Shown here piece by piece: positions 49,101 through 60,866 of a stretch of DNA of 64,000 nt (positions within the stretch are counted from its first letter, which is position 1; each line of letters opens with the position of its first letter). The stretch spans positions 4,588,001 through 4,652,000 of the forward strand of contig CM023540.1 in assembly GCA_013350335.1 (NCBI GenBank). Reading direction: 5' to 3'. The position numbers and the translations under genes are program-made. The notes under the pieces were generated by a model. That model was given only the letters and a program-made list of their open reading frames with translations, was not told the DNA's origin and ran no database searches. Source of the DNA: Chimonanthus salicifolius (Eukaryota; Streptophyta; Magnoliopsida; Laurales; Calycanthaceae).

Positions 49101-49370
49101 ATTCTGAAATCAGAAATAGAAATCCTTGATTAAGGAAATTAATATCATCCAATAATAATCACACAATGACATACATAAAAAAAATAATATAGAAGAATGG
49201 TAAATTACCATTTTGCCCTTCCAGCTGGACGAGCTGGATCACTGAGCTTTCGAATTCCCAGTGGGCCGAGTCTGGACTTTTCTCAAAGTCCTAAACCTAA
49301 TCTTCGAGATTAACCGATCTAAGAAGGATTTACTAAATGGATTACTCTTAATTCGGGTGAAGGTGTTACA
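46177..49370 (-). mobile_element. 5' LTR of the chromovirus array
   Basis: 3194 bp, TGTAACGCCC to GTGTTACA. It is colinear with the 3' LTR throughout, with scattered substitutions and indels, including a segment (46340-46440) absent from the left copy. The palindrome cluster is at 47735-48085. TATAT follows at 49371. Confidence 0.88.
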
Positions 49371-49375
49371 TATAT

Positions 49376-49870
49376 AGGACTTGGTGATGTGTCTTTCCCT
49401 TGTTTGGGCTCCACTAGTGGTGGTCCCCACTCCTTGGAGGAGGTTGGTGTGACTGATTTATATTTAAAGAACCCTATTGGAACGGTAGCGCCGGCTATGG
49501 GACTTGGTCCTATAGTGTTGCCGTCAAGGAGTGTAGCTCCTATCATGCTTTGCGCTGTAGGCCGCTCTCACGGCTGTTTATGGTTCTCATTGAGGAGTAT
49601 AACCCTCACATGTTTTGCGTTGTAGGTCGCTCTTACAACAATTTTGTACACTTGTTTGTAATATTGCACAGGGTTAGCTACTTGTGAGCCCTACTTGGGC
49701 GGTACTAACTTCATAAGACGTATTACGCAAGGTTAGATATTTGTGAGCCCTACTACGGCGGTACTAACTTGGTAAGTCGTATATCGATCACCTTAGAGCT
49801 GACTTAATCACCAGAGTGGTGAACAAAAACAGAGTGCGGTAGATTTTAATGTCGATGTTAATATTAGAAA
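49376..49870 (+). mobile_element. LTR D, third segment, with tandem repeats
   Basis: Continues D after the chromovirus block. It is unlike the AT-rich DNA further right: repeated GAGTGTAGCTCC / GAGTATAACCCTC phrases with TTTGCGCTGTAGG / TTTGCGTTGTAGG (49515-49630), then a roughly 59-bp unit starting GGTTAG.TA.TTGTGAGCCC at 49672 and 49731. The end of the LTR is not clearly visible, so the right boundary is approximate. Confidence 0.45.
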
Positions 49871-52487
49871 TTACCTTATTTAAGAATTATCTTATTTGTC
49901 TAACTGAAGACATTTGGAGATTAGTTGTATATTGAGCGAGATTTGGACACAATTTCATGTAATTAAGAGATATTTTAGTAGTCAAACAAGGAGATAATTG
50001 GGATCAACAATTTAATTTTTTTGTAATTTTTCATTAATTTTTTAAGAATATTTGAAATTCTTAAGGTCATAATTTAAAAAAAAAATTGAACATGTAAATG
50101 ACCTATATTTAATAAAAAAAATTACATAATTTTTTTTATTTTCTGTAATTTTTCTAAATTTTCTTGGAAAAAAAAAATCAAGAGGAGAGAGAATGAAATC
50201 AGCCAATATCATGAACTACCGATATTTCTCCTGCTATCATGTACCCAACAATATTGAAATAAAGTTGGGCTTTCTCGTTTATAAATTTTGAGGTTTCAGG
50301 CAAAGGTTTGCAAAGCTTTGGCCAGTTTCAAAATCAGGCATTTAAATAAAAAATGAACGTTCACGTTACACAATTTTTTCTTCGGGTTTTTTAGCAAGCT
50401 CAAGAAAAGCCCAACCCAAGTTGCAAGCTAGCGTCATAAGAATTGGATTGACTCATCTGGTTCACCTCGACCAACCATTGGGATAATTTAGAGAACAAAC
50501 CAATTGATCAAACTAGTCCAAGAGTGGTTTAGCCCATAAAAAGAATAATTCAATCTAGTTCAAACTGATCCATAATAGTTGTGTTTTATTTTTAAAATAT
50601 TCAATGATAATATACTTCAAAATTGGTTTAACATGAGAGATGAACCAATCCAATGAATACACTCATAACATGATCGTATGTGATTTCTAGTAAAAGAAAA
50701 TAGGAAAGCATTAAATACAAGCAAGACACAATTATCCCCTTGGAAGTCTCACATTAACGTTACTAATGGAACGTGTAAGAATATTAAGACCTATTATTCT
50801 CTTTTGTTGCATTTCCTAAACAAGAAGTATAAAATCTAAATATGTATACATACCATCAAGATATACAACTATCTATCCAAAATTATTCTCTCCAATCTAA
50901 GACTTACTCTCTCCACTTTCTATGAAACGATCAAGACACGCTGTTCAATTCTTGGCAGAGTTACCGAAAACAATGAGTTTTTTTTTTTTTTCCACTTTAT
51001 TCCCAACCACCCATACAATTTATATTAATTGAAAGCCCTAGCACTCTCTGGATACAAAGTATCCTTATTTCTTTCCACAGCTCCTGATTTGATTTGATTC
51101 CCCACCACCCCACCCAGTCTAATCTAATTCTAGAAGCTAATTAGGTTGAACTATAACAACAAAAAAGAGTGTCAACAATTTAGTTTTTTGAAAAGAAAAA
51201 TGCCTACAGGCTAATAAAGAAAAAGTCTAGCACTCTCCGCATTTTGGGCTTCTATTAGAAGTATTTCCAAAAAAAAAAAATTACTTTGCAAATCCAAGTG
51301 GATCTCTTTCAAAAATTAAAAAAGAAATTTACGAACACCAGGAGGGAAACCTCTCAACTTCAAAGTAGTTTCCAAAGAATGCAAGGCCACTGAAAGAGTC
51401 AAAGACCACCAACTAGCCTCAGATTCCACAATCCTCAAAATTATGCAACTACTTTTTTCTAATACCAAACTCATGTTCTTCACTACTACTATCATTACTA
51501 CCATCATCAAAGTCATTATCCCATCTAACTGAGATTAAATTTAAATTTATAATTAAACTTGATAAATCGCTTTCCATAAATCAGCTAATCTAATGTTCAT
51601 ATGAAGCAAATGTTTTGACATCCCCCTCCCTAGAAAGTGTGTTTTTGCCATCACCAAAACACCCCATCCCCACCCACCATTTCAGATGGGAACTGTGTTA
51701 AGAAAGAGTCCGTGGAGGTTAGCTTTAGAAATGGGTTTTCAGTCCAGAAGCAGTCTACTGAAAAGATATATCAAAAAGTACTATCATAAACAAAGATCCA
51801 GAATGACTCACCACATCGATGGCCCTGGTAGCAACATAGTTAACCTGTACGGAAACATTGCCAATGATCGAAGAAATCAACTCCAATACTCAAGAGTGAA
51901 TATCCTCTCAATGATCTTCAGCTTTTATAACAAACAAGTACTGTTTTGCTTCATATTTTGCAAGGACATCTGCAAAAATTGAACTCTCAGACCTCTGATC
52001 AGAATTTGAAATTTCCATGGAAACACAGCAAGAAAGATGCTTGTGAAACGTGCATTTAATGGTGCCCCTCTGGGAATAGGATGGACACATCTTGCACAGT
52101 GAAATTCAAAAAGCTCATTACTTCAATGTGAAATGTTACATGTCCTGGTTCAAGACAGCTCCTATATATTCAAAGACAGCCCCATCAAAACCCTTCCTAA
52201 AGAGAGATTCCATCAGCCCTATACACCCCAAATCAAAGAAACTCATTGTGTAAGCAATACATTCCAACCCCGAAAATGAGACAAAACCAAGACTTAATGA
52301 AGAGAGAAGAACAACCAATAATATCACACAATTTCGTTTTAGAAATACAATGGCCTCAAACCCAGCATAAGAAGTCCACATGCACAGTTTACCAGAAGTA
52401 ACAAATGCAGAAGATCGAGGTTGGTTCAAGCGAAACCAATTCAAGCCACATTTTTTTTCATGTCATCATATAACTGTATCCAATCAT
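49871..52487. other. Intergenic DNA and probable 3' flank of the acyltransferase gene
   Basis: AT-rich, with homopolymer tracts (for example a T run near 50979-50990). No retrotransposon coding or LTR ends are recognised in most of it. The last few hundred bases, next to the stop codon at 52488, probably hold the 3' UTR, since the gene runs leftward. A 66-codon minus-strand frame at 51316-51516 (with SEASWWSLTLSVALHSLE) looks protein-like but I cannot assign it. Confidence 0.4.
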
Positions 52488-54181
52488 TTACATGCTTCTA
52501 TTTATCTTCTTCCTGTTACCACTAATGACCCGATTAGATTCCCCAACTCCAGCTGCTAATGCAAGAACATCAGGTGATACTTCCCAGTTTCCACTCTTTC
52601 GACCCCAACTAGAATGTCTAGGGTGAAGCCCAGCTAGCCCCTCCATGCCTTCTGCAGGGAGGGCCTTGCTTAAATCTGGCGAGACATCACCATATCCAAT
52701 GTCCTTGCTTTCTGAATTGTCAATGTTTTGCACCCCTTCTAGATCAACAACCCCTGTCACTGACTCTCCCCATGCCACTGCCTTCCTACCTATTTCAAGA
52801 TCCCCTACAGCTCTCCCAATGTCTGGACTGATAAAACCCCCACCAAGTGACCGTGCTTGTACCCCTGGGTCTTGTGGCACTTTTGCCCTGAATTTGTTCT
52901 TAGATGGAGGAATGCTTGTAAAGAAAATCTCCTTGAAGTTCCCCACCACTCCTTTGTTGTATGGGTTGGCTCGGCGGTCATTTCGATATCTGAAGTTCTC
53001 ATAAGTCGTCTGAAATAAAACAAGAGATATCAAATGATACTCAATGGAGAGTTTCTTTACCCTTGACCCAAATGCTAATTGCAAGCACACACTACCGACA
53101 CTGTTCATCTGATGGGCCTCATCTTGGGATTGAAGATAAACCAACAATGCCCAAAGTACAACGATTCAAACTATCCAATTTTTTGGCTTGCAAATGGGCA
53201 GTTAGAGCCAAAGGTCCAAAATTAGTTAAGGATTAGATCTTTGTTCCTTGAATCACAATTTGTTGGGGGCCCACATGTGCAGATTGTGTACTCACCTGGT
53301 TTGAACTGATAAGATATAAATGGAAGACAGTGAGACCACCAATGAACCAGACAGATATGAAGGTATAAACTATCAAGACAATAGAAGCAGGAGTCTTAGT
53401 CATCGCCTTCCAGATTGTTGTATGTTCAGAATCCATTATCCTCTTGATGTACACCCAGCAGAAACCAAAAATGTATATGCAGAGCAGAGTTGTTGAGAAA
53501 ACAAACATGAAGAAGAACCGGTAATTACGCTGCAACACGAGTTAAAGTATATAAGAAACTAGCAACCATAAACAAACTTTTAGAAAACCATAACACAAAA
53601 ATAAATTGAGGAACTTTATTCTTTGAATGAGGCATCTATTATACACCAAGGCCAGATCTGTCTAAACACCCTGAAGTAGTAATAACTATTTCAGTTCTTT
53701 GGAGCCATTATGTGATTGTGTTTTTCTTCCTTGAAAGAATCACATCGTCATCACTGCTATATCAGTTGTACTGCCTTATACTTCATCTGTTAATAGTGAA
53801 CTGAAACTGATGTGAATCCACGGGTACACATCATTAAAATGCATAGAAAATATCACAAGAGTTTTCAACATTTATGCCCCATACCAGCCCAACGCATTGC
53901 CCTACCCAAGGACAGTGATGGTCAAAACGTTCTACACAGTTGTTACAGATTGAACAATGTGAGCAGCGTGGGGGTCGATAGAGCATGCAGGTATCGCAGT
54001 ACTTGATCTTCACTGTGATTCCATTGACATTAACATCTTTCGTACGGGGCAAACGTAACTGTGGAGTCTGGCCGCCTCCTACTTCAGCATTCCCATCAAA
54101 GCCTTCTGGCTCTGGTGGATGAGCATTACGTGGTATTATGCCTGGATCTCTTCCAGAGGTGAGCAGGAGAAGTACTAAATC
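52488..54181 (-). CDS. Protein S-acyltransferase (DHHC palmitoyltransferase), 5' exon not in view
   Basis: Attaches palmitate to cysteines of target proteins, at plasma or inner membranes. Three exons join in phase 0 with GT-AG introns: 54181-53885, 53529-53296 and 53009-52488 (stop), giving 350 codons plus stop. Exon one here starts [19 protein letters not shown] (the DPG motif after the second membrane segment), then the Cys-rich domain with [20 protein letters not shown] (DHHC). The next exon begins [11 protein letters not shown] and holds the third and fourth membrane segments. The last has TTYENFRY (TTxE motif), NPYNKG and a long variable tail ending NRKKINRSM. All catalytic features are present. 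The family normally has about 90 more N-terminal residues with two membrane segments, expected in an upstream exon. No frameshift or early stop is seen, so it may be functional if that exon lies beyond 64000. Confidence 0.9.
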
Positions 54182-54313
54182 CTGTGAACCAGAAGCCTGT
54201 TAAGCTCAATGATCTAGCTTTCTCGAGAGATGATTATAAAATTTTATAGTGAACTCAATAATCTGGGAAAGAATTCCAACTAACTGCATGCATGCACACA
54301 ATATATATGTAAA

Positions 54314-54382
<69 letters not shown>

Positions 54383-55194
54383 TACAAAATTTTCGAGCAC
54401 ACAGAGTAGATGTAATTTCTGTTCAGGAATTCTCTAATGGGGCCACCTATGGCCCTAGTTTCCACCAATCTCTGCCCTTCACATCTATACAACTCGCCTT
54501 CCTGCTCTCTCCAGCTATATGCCCCCAATTTGATCTTGATAAAAGTTTGAGGTAGGAATAATCCTTATGTGGCGCAAAAGAGATTGACCCGTTGAGAGAT
54601 TGCAAACATAATTCAATACTAATTTAATATTTTTATTGCCTTTTGAAGTCAAAGGTTTCATATTAGAATCAGTATCAAGGGATAATTATTTTGGAAGATC
54701 TGGATTGTTTAAACATGGCAAGAGTTTCTTCCCTTTTTCTTTTTTTTTTTTGTTCAGTCTTCATAAGAAAATTTTAAACAGTTGAGGGGGAAGGTGCATT
54801 ACGGTGAAAGGAAAAGCCAGAGGTTATAAAGGAGTATTCCATGCCAATTATTTACGACCCTTTTGTGAGGAGTAATGTACGTTGCTTTTGTCAGATCAAT
54901 GCCATGTTATTGGCTTTGATTTACACCATGACCATCATCTAGACCTACACCATTTGATCAAATCTACAAAATAATCATGTGCATTAAGACACCAACATCC
55001 ATTGCCATATATCATCACACTACACAAGGTTCCCCAAATACATGGTTGATTTATTAACAAGGTTCCAGTGCTTGTACAGATGACATACAATAGATATGAA
55101 AGCTTTCTTTGTTTCATGGTCCAACTATGGTTATGATGTAGTTGATCAGAAAAATTATGTTGATCAATAAATCTAGTTCTTATATGTGCCCAAA
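54182..55194 (-). other. Probable first intron of the acyltransferase gene (part)
   Basis: It begins, reading leftward, before the acceptor at 54183-54182 (TTCACAG). It contains a compound microsatellite (54314-54381). No peptide matching the expected N-terminal exon was seen. It leads on the right into the Tat-like element. Confidence 0.5.
54314..54381. repeat. Compound microsatellite (AC)n(AT)n(AG)n
   Basis: AC repeats run about 54314-54347, AT about 54347-54360 and AG about 54361-54381, without interruption. It lies about 130 bp upstream of the splice acceptor of the DHHC exon. Confidence 0.95.
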
Positions 55195-55992
55195 TGATTA
55201 AATTTGGAATATAGTAAGTTTAATCAAATCAGGTGAGATCGAGGAATTTATTTTCGATCCAGATTGAACTTAGAACTGATGGAAGGAAGAGGGGACCTCA
55301 AACATAACCTATTGGACCCACTTGTACCAAATTTAAAGCCCATTTAGATCAGTTTTGTAATACCCCGGATTTTCAATTTATTATTTTATATGAAAATTAT
55401 CCATTTTTCATTGTGAATTTTAGATTGGATCTTATATGGATAAAGAATTGGGCCATGACCCTATTAGGACCCAATTGATTGTGGAATTGGTGTTATTAAA
55501 AATTAAATGGGTTTGAATTAATTTAGTGATGCATTTAAATAAAAGATTTCATGGTCGAATTTTAGATGTAAAATCTAGGATTATGCACATAGGATGGTAG
55601 CCAAGGAAACTATCTAATCTAAATAAAGATAGGATTAAGGGAAGGTTTTAAAATAAGAAAGGGAGGTCGGCAATCACTAAACAAGGAAGGGGCGCACGGC
55701 TTAAGGGAGGGAGTAGCTATCTTAAGCACTTCCTAAAATTTGGATCAAGGAAAGATTATAAAAGGAGAGAAGGACTAGGGGCACACGGTTTTACCACCCC
55801 ATAGCCGAATTTTATTTCATCTCTCTCAATTGTCATTCTCGCCAAGATCAAGAGCAAGGAGAAGAAGAAGGCAACCAGCATGAAGTGTTCTTGGTTGGAG
55901 GAAAATTAAGAAAGGAGAAAGATTTGGAAGAGCCCGGAATTGGAAAAGGTTAGTATCTAATTGATGAATTTATTTTGAAAGAAAGAACCATA

Positions 55993-57078
55993 GGGTTCGG
56001 CCATGAAAGATTTGATTTATTTTATTGGGATTTTAAGAATGAAAACCATGGAACAAGATCAAAGATGATCATGATAATTTGGAAAGGTTGATAGGATTGA
56101 TCATAAGAAAAGAAAAGAATGAGTGAGGTTCGGCCATGGTGTATGGCCGAACCCCACCAAATATTTATATGGATTTGAGGCTCCTTGGACATTAAATCAT
56201 GAGGACCGATTTATTAAATTTAAAGGACATGGGTTATATTTTGATGGAAGATTAATGGTTAATTTTAATTAAGAGTTTGATGTTAATGTTATATGATCTT
56301 TGAAGGGGTTAAATGGAGTTGTATTGGTAAGAGTTATGGGAAATTCGAATGATGAAAACCATGAAGAATTATATTGTTTTAAGAGAGTTTAAAGGGAAGT
56401 TGGGAGGATCATGGGTTCGGCCATGATGTATGGCCGAACCCCATGAGGTTCTTTATGGATATAATTTTATTAAGGAATTTTATTAGATGATTGTTGATTG
56501 ATTAAATGGAAGGATATGGGTTCTTGTTTATTGAATGAAGATGGATTGCTTCTATGGGTGAGGTTCGGCCATGGTGCATGGCCGAACCCCACTAGGGTTT
56601 AATTTTGGAAACCTTTTTAATTATGGAATCTAAATTTGGAAACTACCCAAGTATGGAAAGAAGGTTACTAATTTTGGAAGTTTCTATTTTTGGAAGGAGT
56701 TGGCTTAAATTAGAAAGCTTCTCATTTTGGATGATTATCTTGGAAACCTTTTAAGTATGGATTATTAATGTTATACACCATAGGGTTCGGCCATGGTGTA
56801 TGGCCGAACCCCATGGACCAAATTAAGGGATTTTATGGATCGGTTTTGGACATAAACATGAGGTAATGGGAACTAGTGGCAAAATTGTAAATAGCGCCTA
56901 AATGGAAAGATCATGGACCGAACCCCATGAGATGGTTTGTGGATCAAACATTAACTTAGGCAATTGTTTTAATGATTGAAAAGATCGGATTATGGAATAA
57001 TAGCCATGGATGGCATTTTTGTAAATAGGTGTGACAATGGTAAGCCATGGGTTCGGCCATACACTATGGCCGAACCCC
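55993..57078. repeat. Hairpin array (five full, two half copies) in solo LTR C
   Basis: Full copies lie at 56127-56154, 56413-56442, 56572-56589, 56783-56812 and 57049-57078. Half copies lie near 55993 (GGGTTCGGCCATG) and 56913 (GACCGAACCCCATG). Arms are GGGTTCGGCCAT and ATGGCCGAACCC. The five full copies are better preserved than in solo LTRs A and B. Confidence 0.85.
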
Positions 57079-57461
57079 ATGGGGTTTTATTATGGACTTA
57101 GAACCTTGTAAATCCAGTGGGACTTGGTGTTGATTTATTATTATATTATAAGGTAACGGGATCTCGCAAGCGGTGCGTGATCGGTGATCGATTCTTGGAC
57201 GGAAGCGCAAGGACTCGTGAACGGTCTTTGGTAGGATTCCACCTCTTTGAAAACCATGGGTTTATGTACATTGTGCCTTATCTTATTTTTGATGAATTTA
57301 TGCTGCAAAGGATATGATTTAAATTGTGATTTTAAATGCTATCTTTATATGAGAAAATAACATGTGTTTTAGTTATGATTTTCAATGCTATGTTTATGTT
57401 ATAAAATAGCATGTGTTTCATTGGCATCTCATGCATGGCATGGGATGAAGGATTTAGTAAT

Positions 57462-57600
57462 CGGAGGGTCCACACTCCATCGAGGCGTCCGAAAAACCTA
57501 TATGGTGTACCTTGATGTGCTTTTCCATCAGGAAGAAACCGGAGGGTCCACACTCCGCCGGGGCGTCCGGAAGACCTATGTGGTGGGTACATTTCTGTAC
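57462..57600 (+). repeat. 78-bp tandem repeat, two copies
   Basis: CGGAGGGTCCACACTCC starts at 57462 and 57540. It is in the same position as the tandem repeats in solo LTRs A and B, with some shared words (TCCGTCGG/CACACTCC). Confidence 0.8.
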
Positions 57601-59406
57601 ATGTGATGGGTGGGACTCATTGCATTTGTCATCATTGCATGGCATGGATTTATATGGTTTTGACATTACGATATTATTATATATGTTTTGTACTAACCAT
57701 GTGTTAGCCGTAACTAGAATACCTACTGAGTGCGTTGTTCTAGCGCCTTACTTCTACCCTAGTTGATGATACAGGTAATCAGGGGAACGATGAACATAAG
57801 ACAGGCCAGGCATAGGAGCTTGGAAGACTTATTTTATACGTTTTGAATAAAATTACTCATGAACTTGTATTTGAGTATTTAGATTTCGGAATGTAATAAC
57901 TTAGATGGATTTGCTATCGTTGGATATTTTGTTGAATAATTATAATATGATAATGATGATTCAAGACTCGACGTACTTTGCTATCTGAATGGAATAGAAC
58001 TTGGTTCTATTATGTTTCCGCAATTTGATGTTATGATTCCGCAGGTTATGATATTTATTCCGCAAGTTGATATTGATATGTGTAAACCATTTTAGTGGAC
58101 TGAGTCCATGCACACATAGGGTTGGCCAGTTAAAGGTCGGACTTTGGAAGTTCGGACTTAGCTCGCGTCGTGACGTCCCTCACTCTATCACTCTACTCTG
58201 TTTTAAAAAAAAAAAAAAAAATAGACTGAATTTAAGGGAAAAAGCGAGTGAAAAAGGGCGAGGGCATTACAAGTTTGGGCCTGTGCCTGGGCCCGTTTGG
58301 GAGACATTATGGGCCCAAAAGCGGAATAAATCAAACCCGTATGCTGCCTCAATGGTCCCGTGTGTTGTTAAACAGCAAGGATCCTCACTCAATGGATGAA
58401 AAAGGTCCACTCAAATAGAATGAAAAATGGCAACAAAGACGTGATTTCCAGCGCTAGGGGACCTGGATTTTTGCAGGGTTTTTTAATAGCAATAAATCAA
58501 ACCAAGGGCTGACATTTTAGATCCAGGATCAGCCCAAGATTTCTAGCAGATCAGGAGCATACTTTCAGTCTTAAAATTCTGAGTGGAGAGGAAATTTTCT
58601 GCAGGACAATCAAGCAAGAACTGACATTAACGGGCCTGGGTTGGAGACCAATCTGGAAAAAATTTAATTATCTGTTTTTCAAGGCAACATGAAGGATTCC
58701 GTGTCTGAAATTTAACCCAGATTGGACGAGGATCTCAGCGAGTTTTTTTTCTGTAATTTTCTTTCTTTTTACTATCCAAGAATTAAGGAAAAGACAGCAG
58801 GCCCAATCGGCCAGCATGCCCTGTTGGATCTAATTAATTTTCTTCTTTTATTTTCTTTTTTTTTTTAGTCAAATAAGGCCAATAAATTCAGTTTTTGGCC
58901 AAGCTTTGTAACACTGAATTTGATGAATGAAGATTGAAGCAAAGTTGCTTTGGAACCTCTCCTAGTTTGGTGAGTTTGAATTTCTTTTGAATTTAGATTT
59001 TTTTATTGTGTTGAGTTGATTTTAATTAGAAGTAGTTGGATTAATTGTTTCCAATTTGAATTTAATTGTTCAAAGTATTCATCCGTTATTTAATTAAAAT
59101 TTGCCGCATTCCAAATTAATTCCTTAGGAGTTTCATTAAATTTCAATTTGAATTTATATCAGATTCAATTTCATATTTGCATTGAGTTAATTAATTTCAT
59201 TTAATTTATATTCCAAATAATTTAACCATTGCATATGAAATCACAATTCCATGTTCATTTTGATTTCAATTGAACACCAATTTCATTAGAGCGTTATTGT
59301 ATGATGTCAATAATCCTAGTAAGATTTTGAGCCTAATTTCGTCCTTGAGTGAACTTGGGTAGCTAATCTATCAGAGCTTCGGATTTTCTCCTGAGCCACT
59401 GCGACG

Positions 59407-59420
59407 TTGGCGACTGGGGA
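59407..59420 (+). other. Primer-site-like sequence of the Tat-like element
   Basis: TTGGCGACTGGGGA follows the 5' LTR. It resembles the tRNA-Arg primer site of Tat/Ogre elements with an internal deletion of several bases, so it is probably inactive. Confidence 0.5.
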
Positions 59421-60866
59421 ATCTAAGTTTTGAAATCCTAAATCTAGATTATAGAATTTAGATCTGAACTGTTACTCCTCTGAAGATCTTTGGAAGAGTG
59501 CATTTTCTTTGCAGTTACGATCATAGGTCTTCATCATTTGGTTCAACGCTGGATCTTGTGCTAACCCATGAATTGGGAACAATTTCTCTTTTTGGAAGTT
59601 GTGATTTTTTAAAAGTTCTATTTTTGGAAAGTTTTTATTTTAGGAAAGTTGTTATTTTTAAAGTGTTTTTATCTACTAAATTTGGAGATCTATATTTGGA
59701 AATTTTCTATTATTGGAAACTACTAGTTTTGAGTTTTGACCACTACTATTTTGGAAAGTTGTGTTTTTCTACTTCAGTTGGAGACATGATTTTGTTGAGA
59801 TTGTGTACATCATCTTTCAAGCATCCAAGATGAAGGAAAGGGCAAGATGCAACTCAGAAAATATGTACGAAGAAGAGAGACGAATTTTAAATCTCAGAAG
59901 GCAACTTCAGGAAGTATGCGGGAATGGATCAACTAAGGACATACAAATTGTAGACCTCCAGAGGAGACTTGAGGAGGCATATGCAAAAGAAGACTGATTG
60001 AGAAAGAGACTTGAAAAATCTCGATTTTATTCTTGAAAAAGGAAAACAGAAGAGGAAGAAGTTGAATGTTCACCAAAAATGCACAGAAAGGATAGTGGTT
60101 TGGGTATTGTATTTCTACTTCATCCTCATGAACGACATGTATCTACTGTAAACTATTCACCTAGATTTTTTGAAGATGACAGTTTAACATCTCGAGCAAA
60201 TGATGAGCAACGGGATTTTCTTTTAACCTATGTATGATGATTATGGAGACACTGACAATTATGTTGATGTGTTTTCATTGATAGAACAAGTGGATGAGAC
60301 TTCAGTTTAGGGACCGCTGGAGACGACAGTTATGGTTGAGGCTTTGTCGGAAGAAGAGCAGACAGATAATTCAGTTCAGCCGGCATATCATATTGTGACT
60401 GAGGAGGATATCTTGGAAGAGATTCCAAACTTAAGAGATGAAATTTCTCCAAGAGGGAAAGAGAGACGGAGAAGGTCTAATTGCATCTAAGACCTTAGAT
60501 CCAAAAGAAATGATTGCAGATGCGATTCAAGAGATTTGAAAGACTGTACATCAAGAGAGGATGGTGTAAGCTCTTAATTCATCAATTCTAGTCTGTGAGG
60601 ACATTGAGCAATTGTCTGAACCATATGTAAACTCAAGTTGGGAGACCTTTGTACTAAAAATCATATAGTCAATTTAACTTGATTAACCTTGCGTTCGATA
60701 GACGAGTTTCTACGTTATGAGTTTGGAGGTGGTAATCATGCCCATGTACCATCCCTCCAATATCAATCAAAATGACAAAGAAGGAAGTGATAATGAAAAG
60801 AGCGGCTTGATATCTCCCTCAAAGACCAATTAAGCTCAAGAGCAAGTTTCTTCCAACCAGGGGGGA
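59421..60866 (+). mobile_element. Internal region of the Tat-like element
   Basis: Contains T- and GGAA-rich phrases (TTTTTGGAA repeated between 59598 and 59760), a short frame (59830-59997), and scattered acidic frames. Pol and recognisable gag are absent. It ends in a polypurine-like tract (60856-60866). Confidence 0.55.
59830..59997 (+). pseudogene. Short coiled-coil ORF of the Tat-like element
   Basis: 55 codons (MKERARCNSENMYEEE..., then LRRQLQEV and LQRRLEEAY). Charged heptad-like repeats suggest a coiled coil. A stop follows at 59995-59997; similar charged sequence with other stops continues to about 60060. It may be a remnant of a gag or accessory ORF; its role is unknown. Confidence 0.35.

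Larger units (their letters stand above)
30162..49370 (-). mobile_element. Tandem chromovirus (Ty3/gypsy) array with single TSD TATAT
   Basis: The block begins TGTAACACTCCG (30162) and ends GGTGTTACA (49370), with TATAT on both sides (30157-30161, 49371-49375). Within it, on the minus strand, are three LTR copies: 46177-49370 (5'), 41937-43327 (partial, middle) and 30162-33150 (3'). Two internal regions lie between them: 43328-46176, with gag, protease and the integrase C-terminus, and 33151-35355, with RT end, RNase H and integrase. A copia replaces the rest of the second internal region. A single outer duplication around three LTRs is what unequal crossing over between the LTRs of one insertion produces. 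Confidence 0.75.
55356..58271 (+). mobile_element. Solo LTR C, chromovirus-type, TSD AGTTT
   Basis: TGTAATACCCCGG to GGGCATTACA, with perfect duplication AGTTT (55351-55355 and 58272-58276). The host LTR reads on unbroken in the right copy (ACATCAGTTTGAGCCTGGG, 61042-61060). 2916 bp, no coding region. Same family as solo LTRs A and B, with five full and two half hairpins (55993-57078) and a 78-bp tandem repeat (57462 and 57540). Confidence 0.9.
55195..59398 (+). mobile_element. 5' LTR of the Tat-like element, split by solo LTR C
   Basis: Net length is about 1.28 kb without the insertion. It matches the 3' LTR along its whole alignable length, though it lacks about 35 bp (AAGGCCCATTTG... region) found in the right copy near 60912. 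The TATA box seen in the right copy reads CAATAAA here (58879), so its promoter is probably weakened. Confidence 0.6.

Noticed and set aside
30162..49370. Endogenous pararetrovirus or virus insertion
   Set aside because: Domain order RT-RNase H-integrase with LTRs, primer site and TSD is Ty3/gypsy; no movement or coat protein sequence was seen.
51316..51516. 66-codon minus-strand ORF with SEASWWSLTLSV
   Set aside because: Protein-like composition, but I could not assign it to a family, and no further exons or frame were seen. Mentioned only within the intergenic entry.
52136..52444. 102-codon minus-strand ORF downstream of the acyltransferase
   Set aside because: No domain recognised; the position suits the 3' UTR of the gene. 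Left as non-coding.
53812..54006. Plus-strand ORFs over the acyltransferase exons (also 52645-53004)
   Set aside because: Antisense shadows of the DHHC exons.
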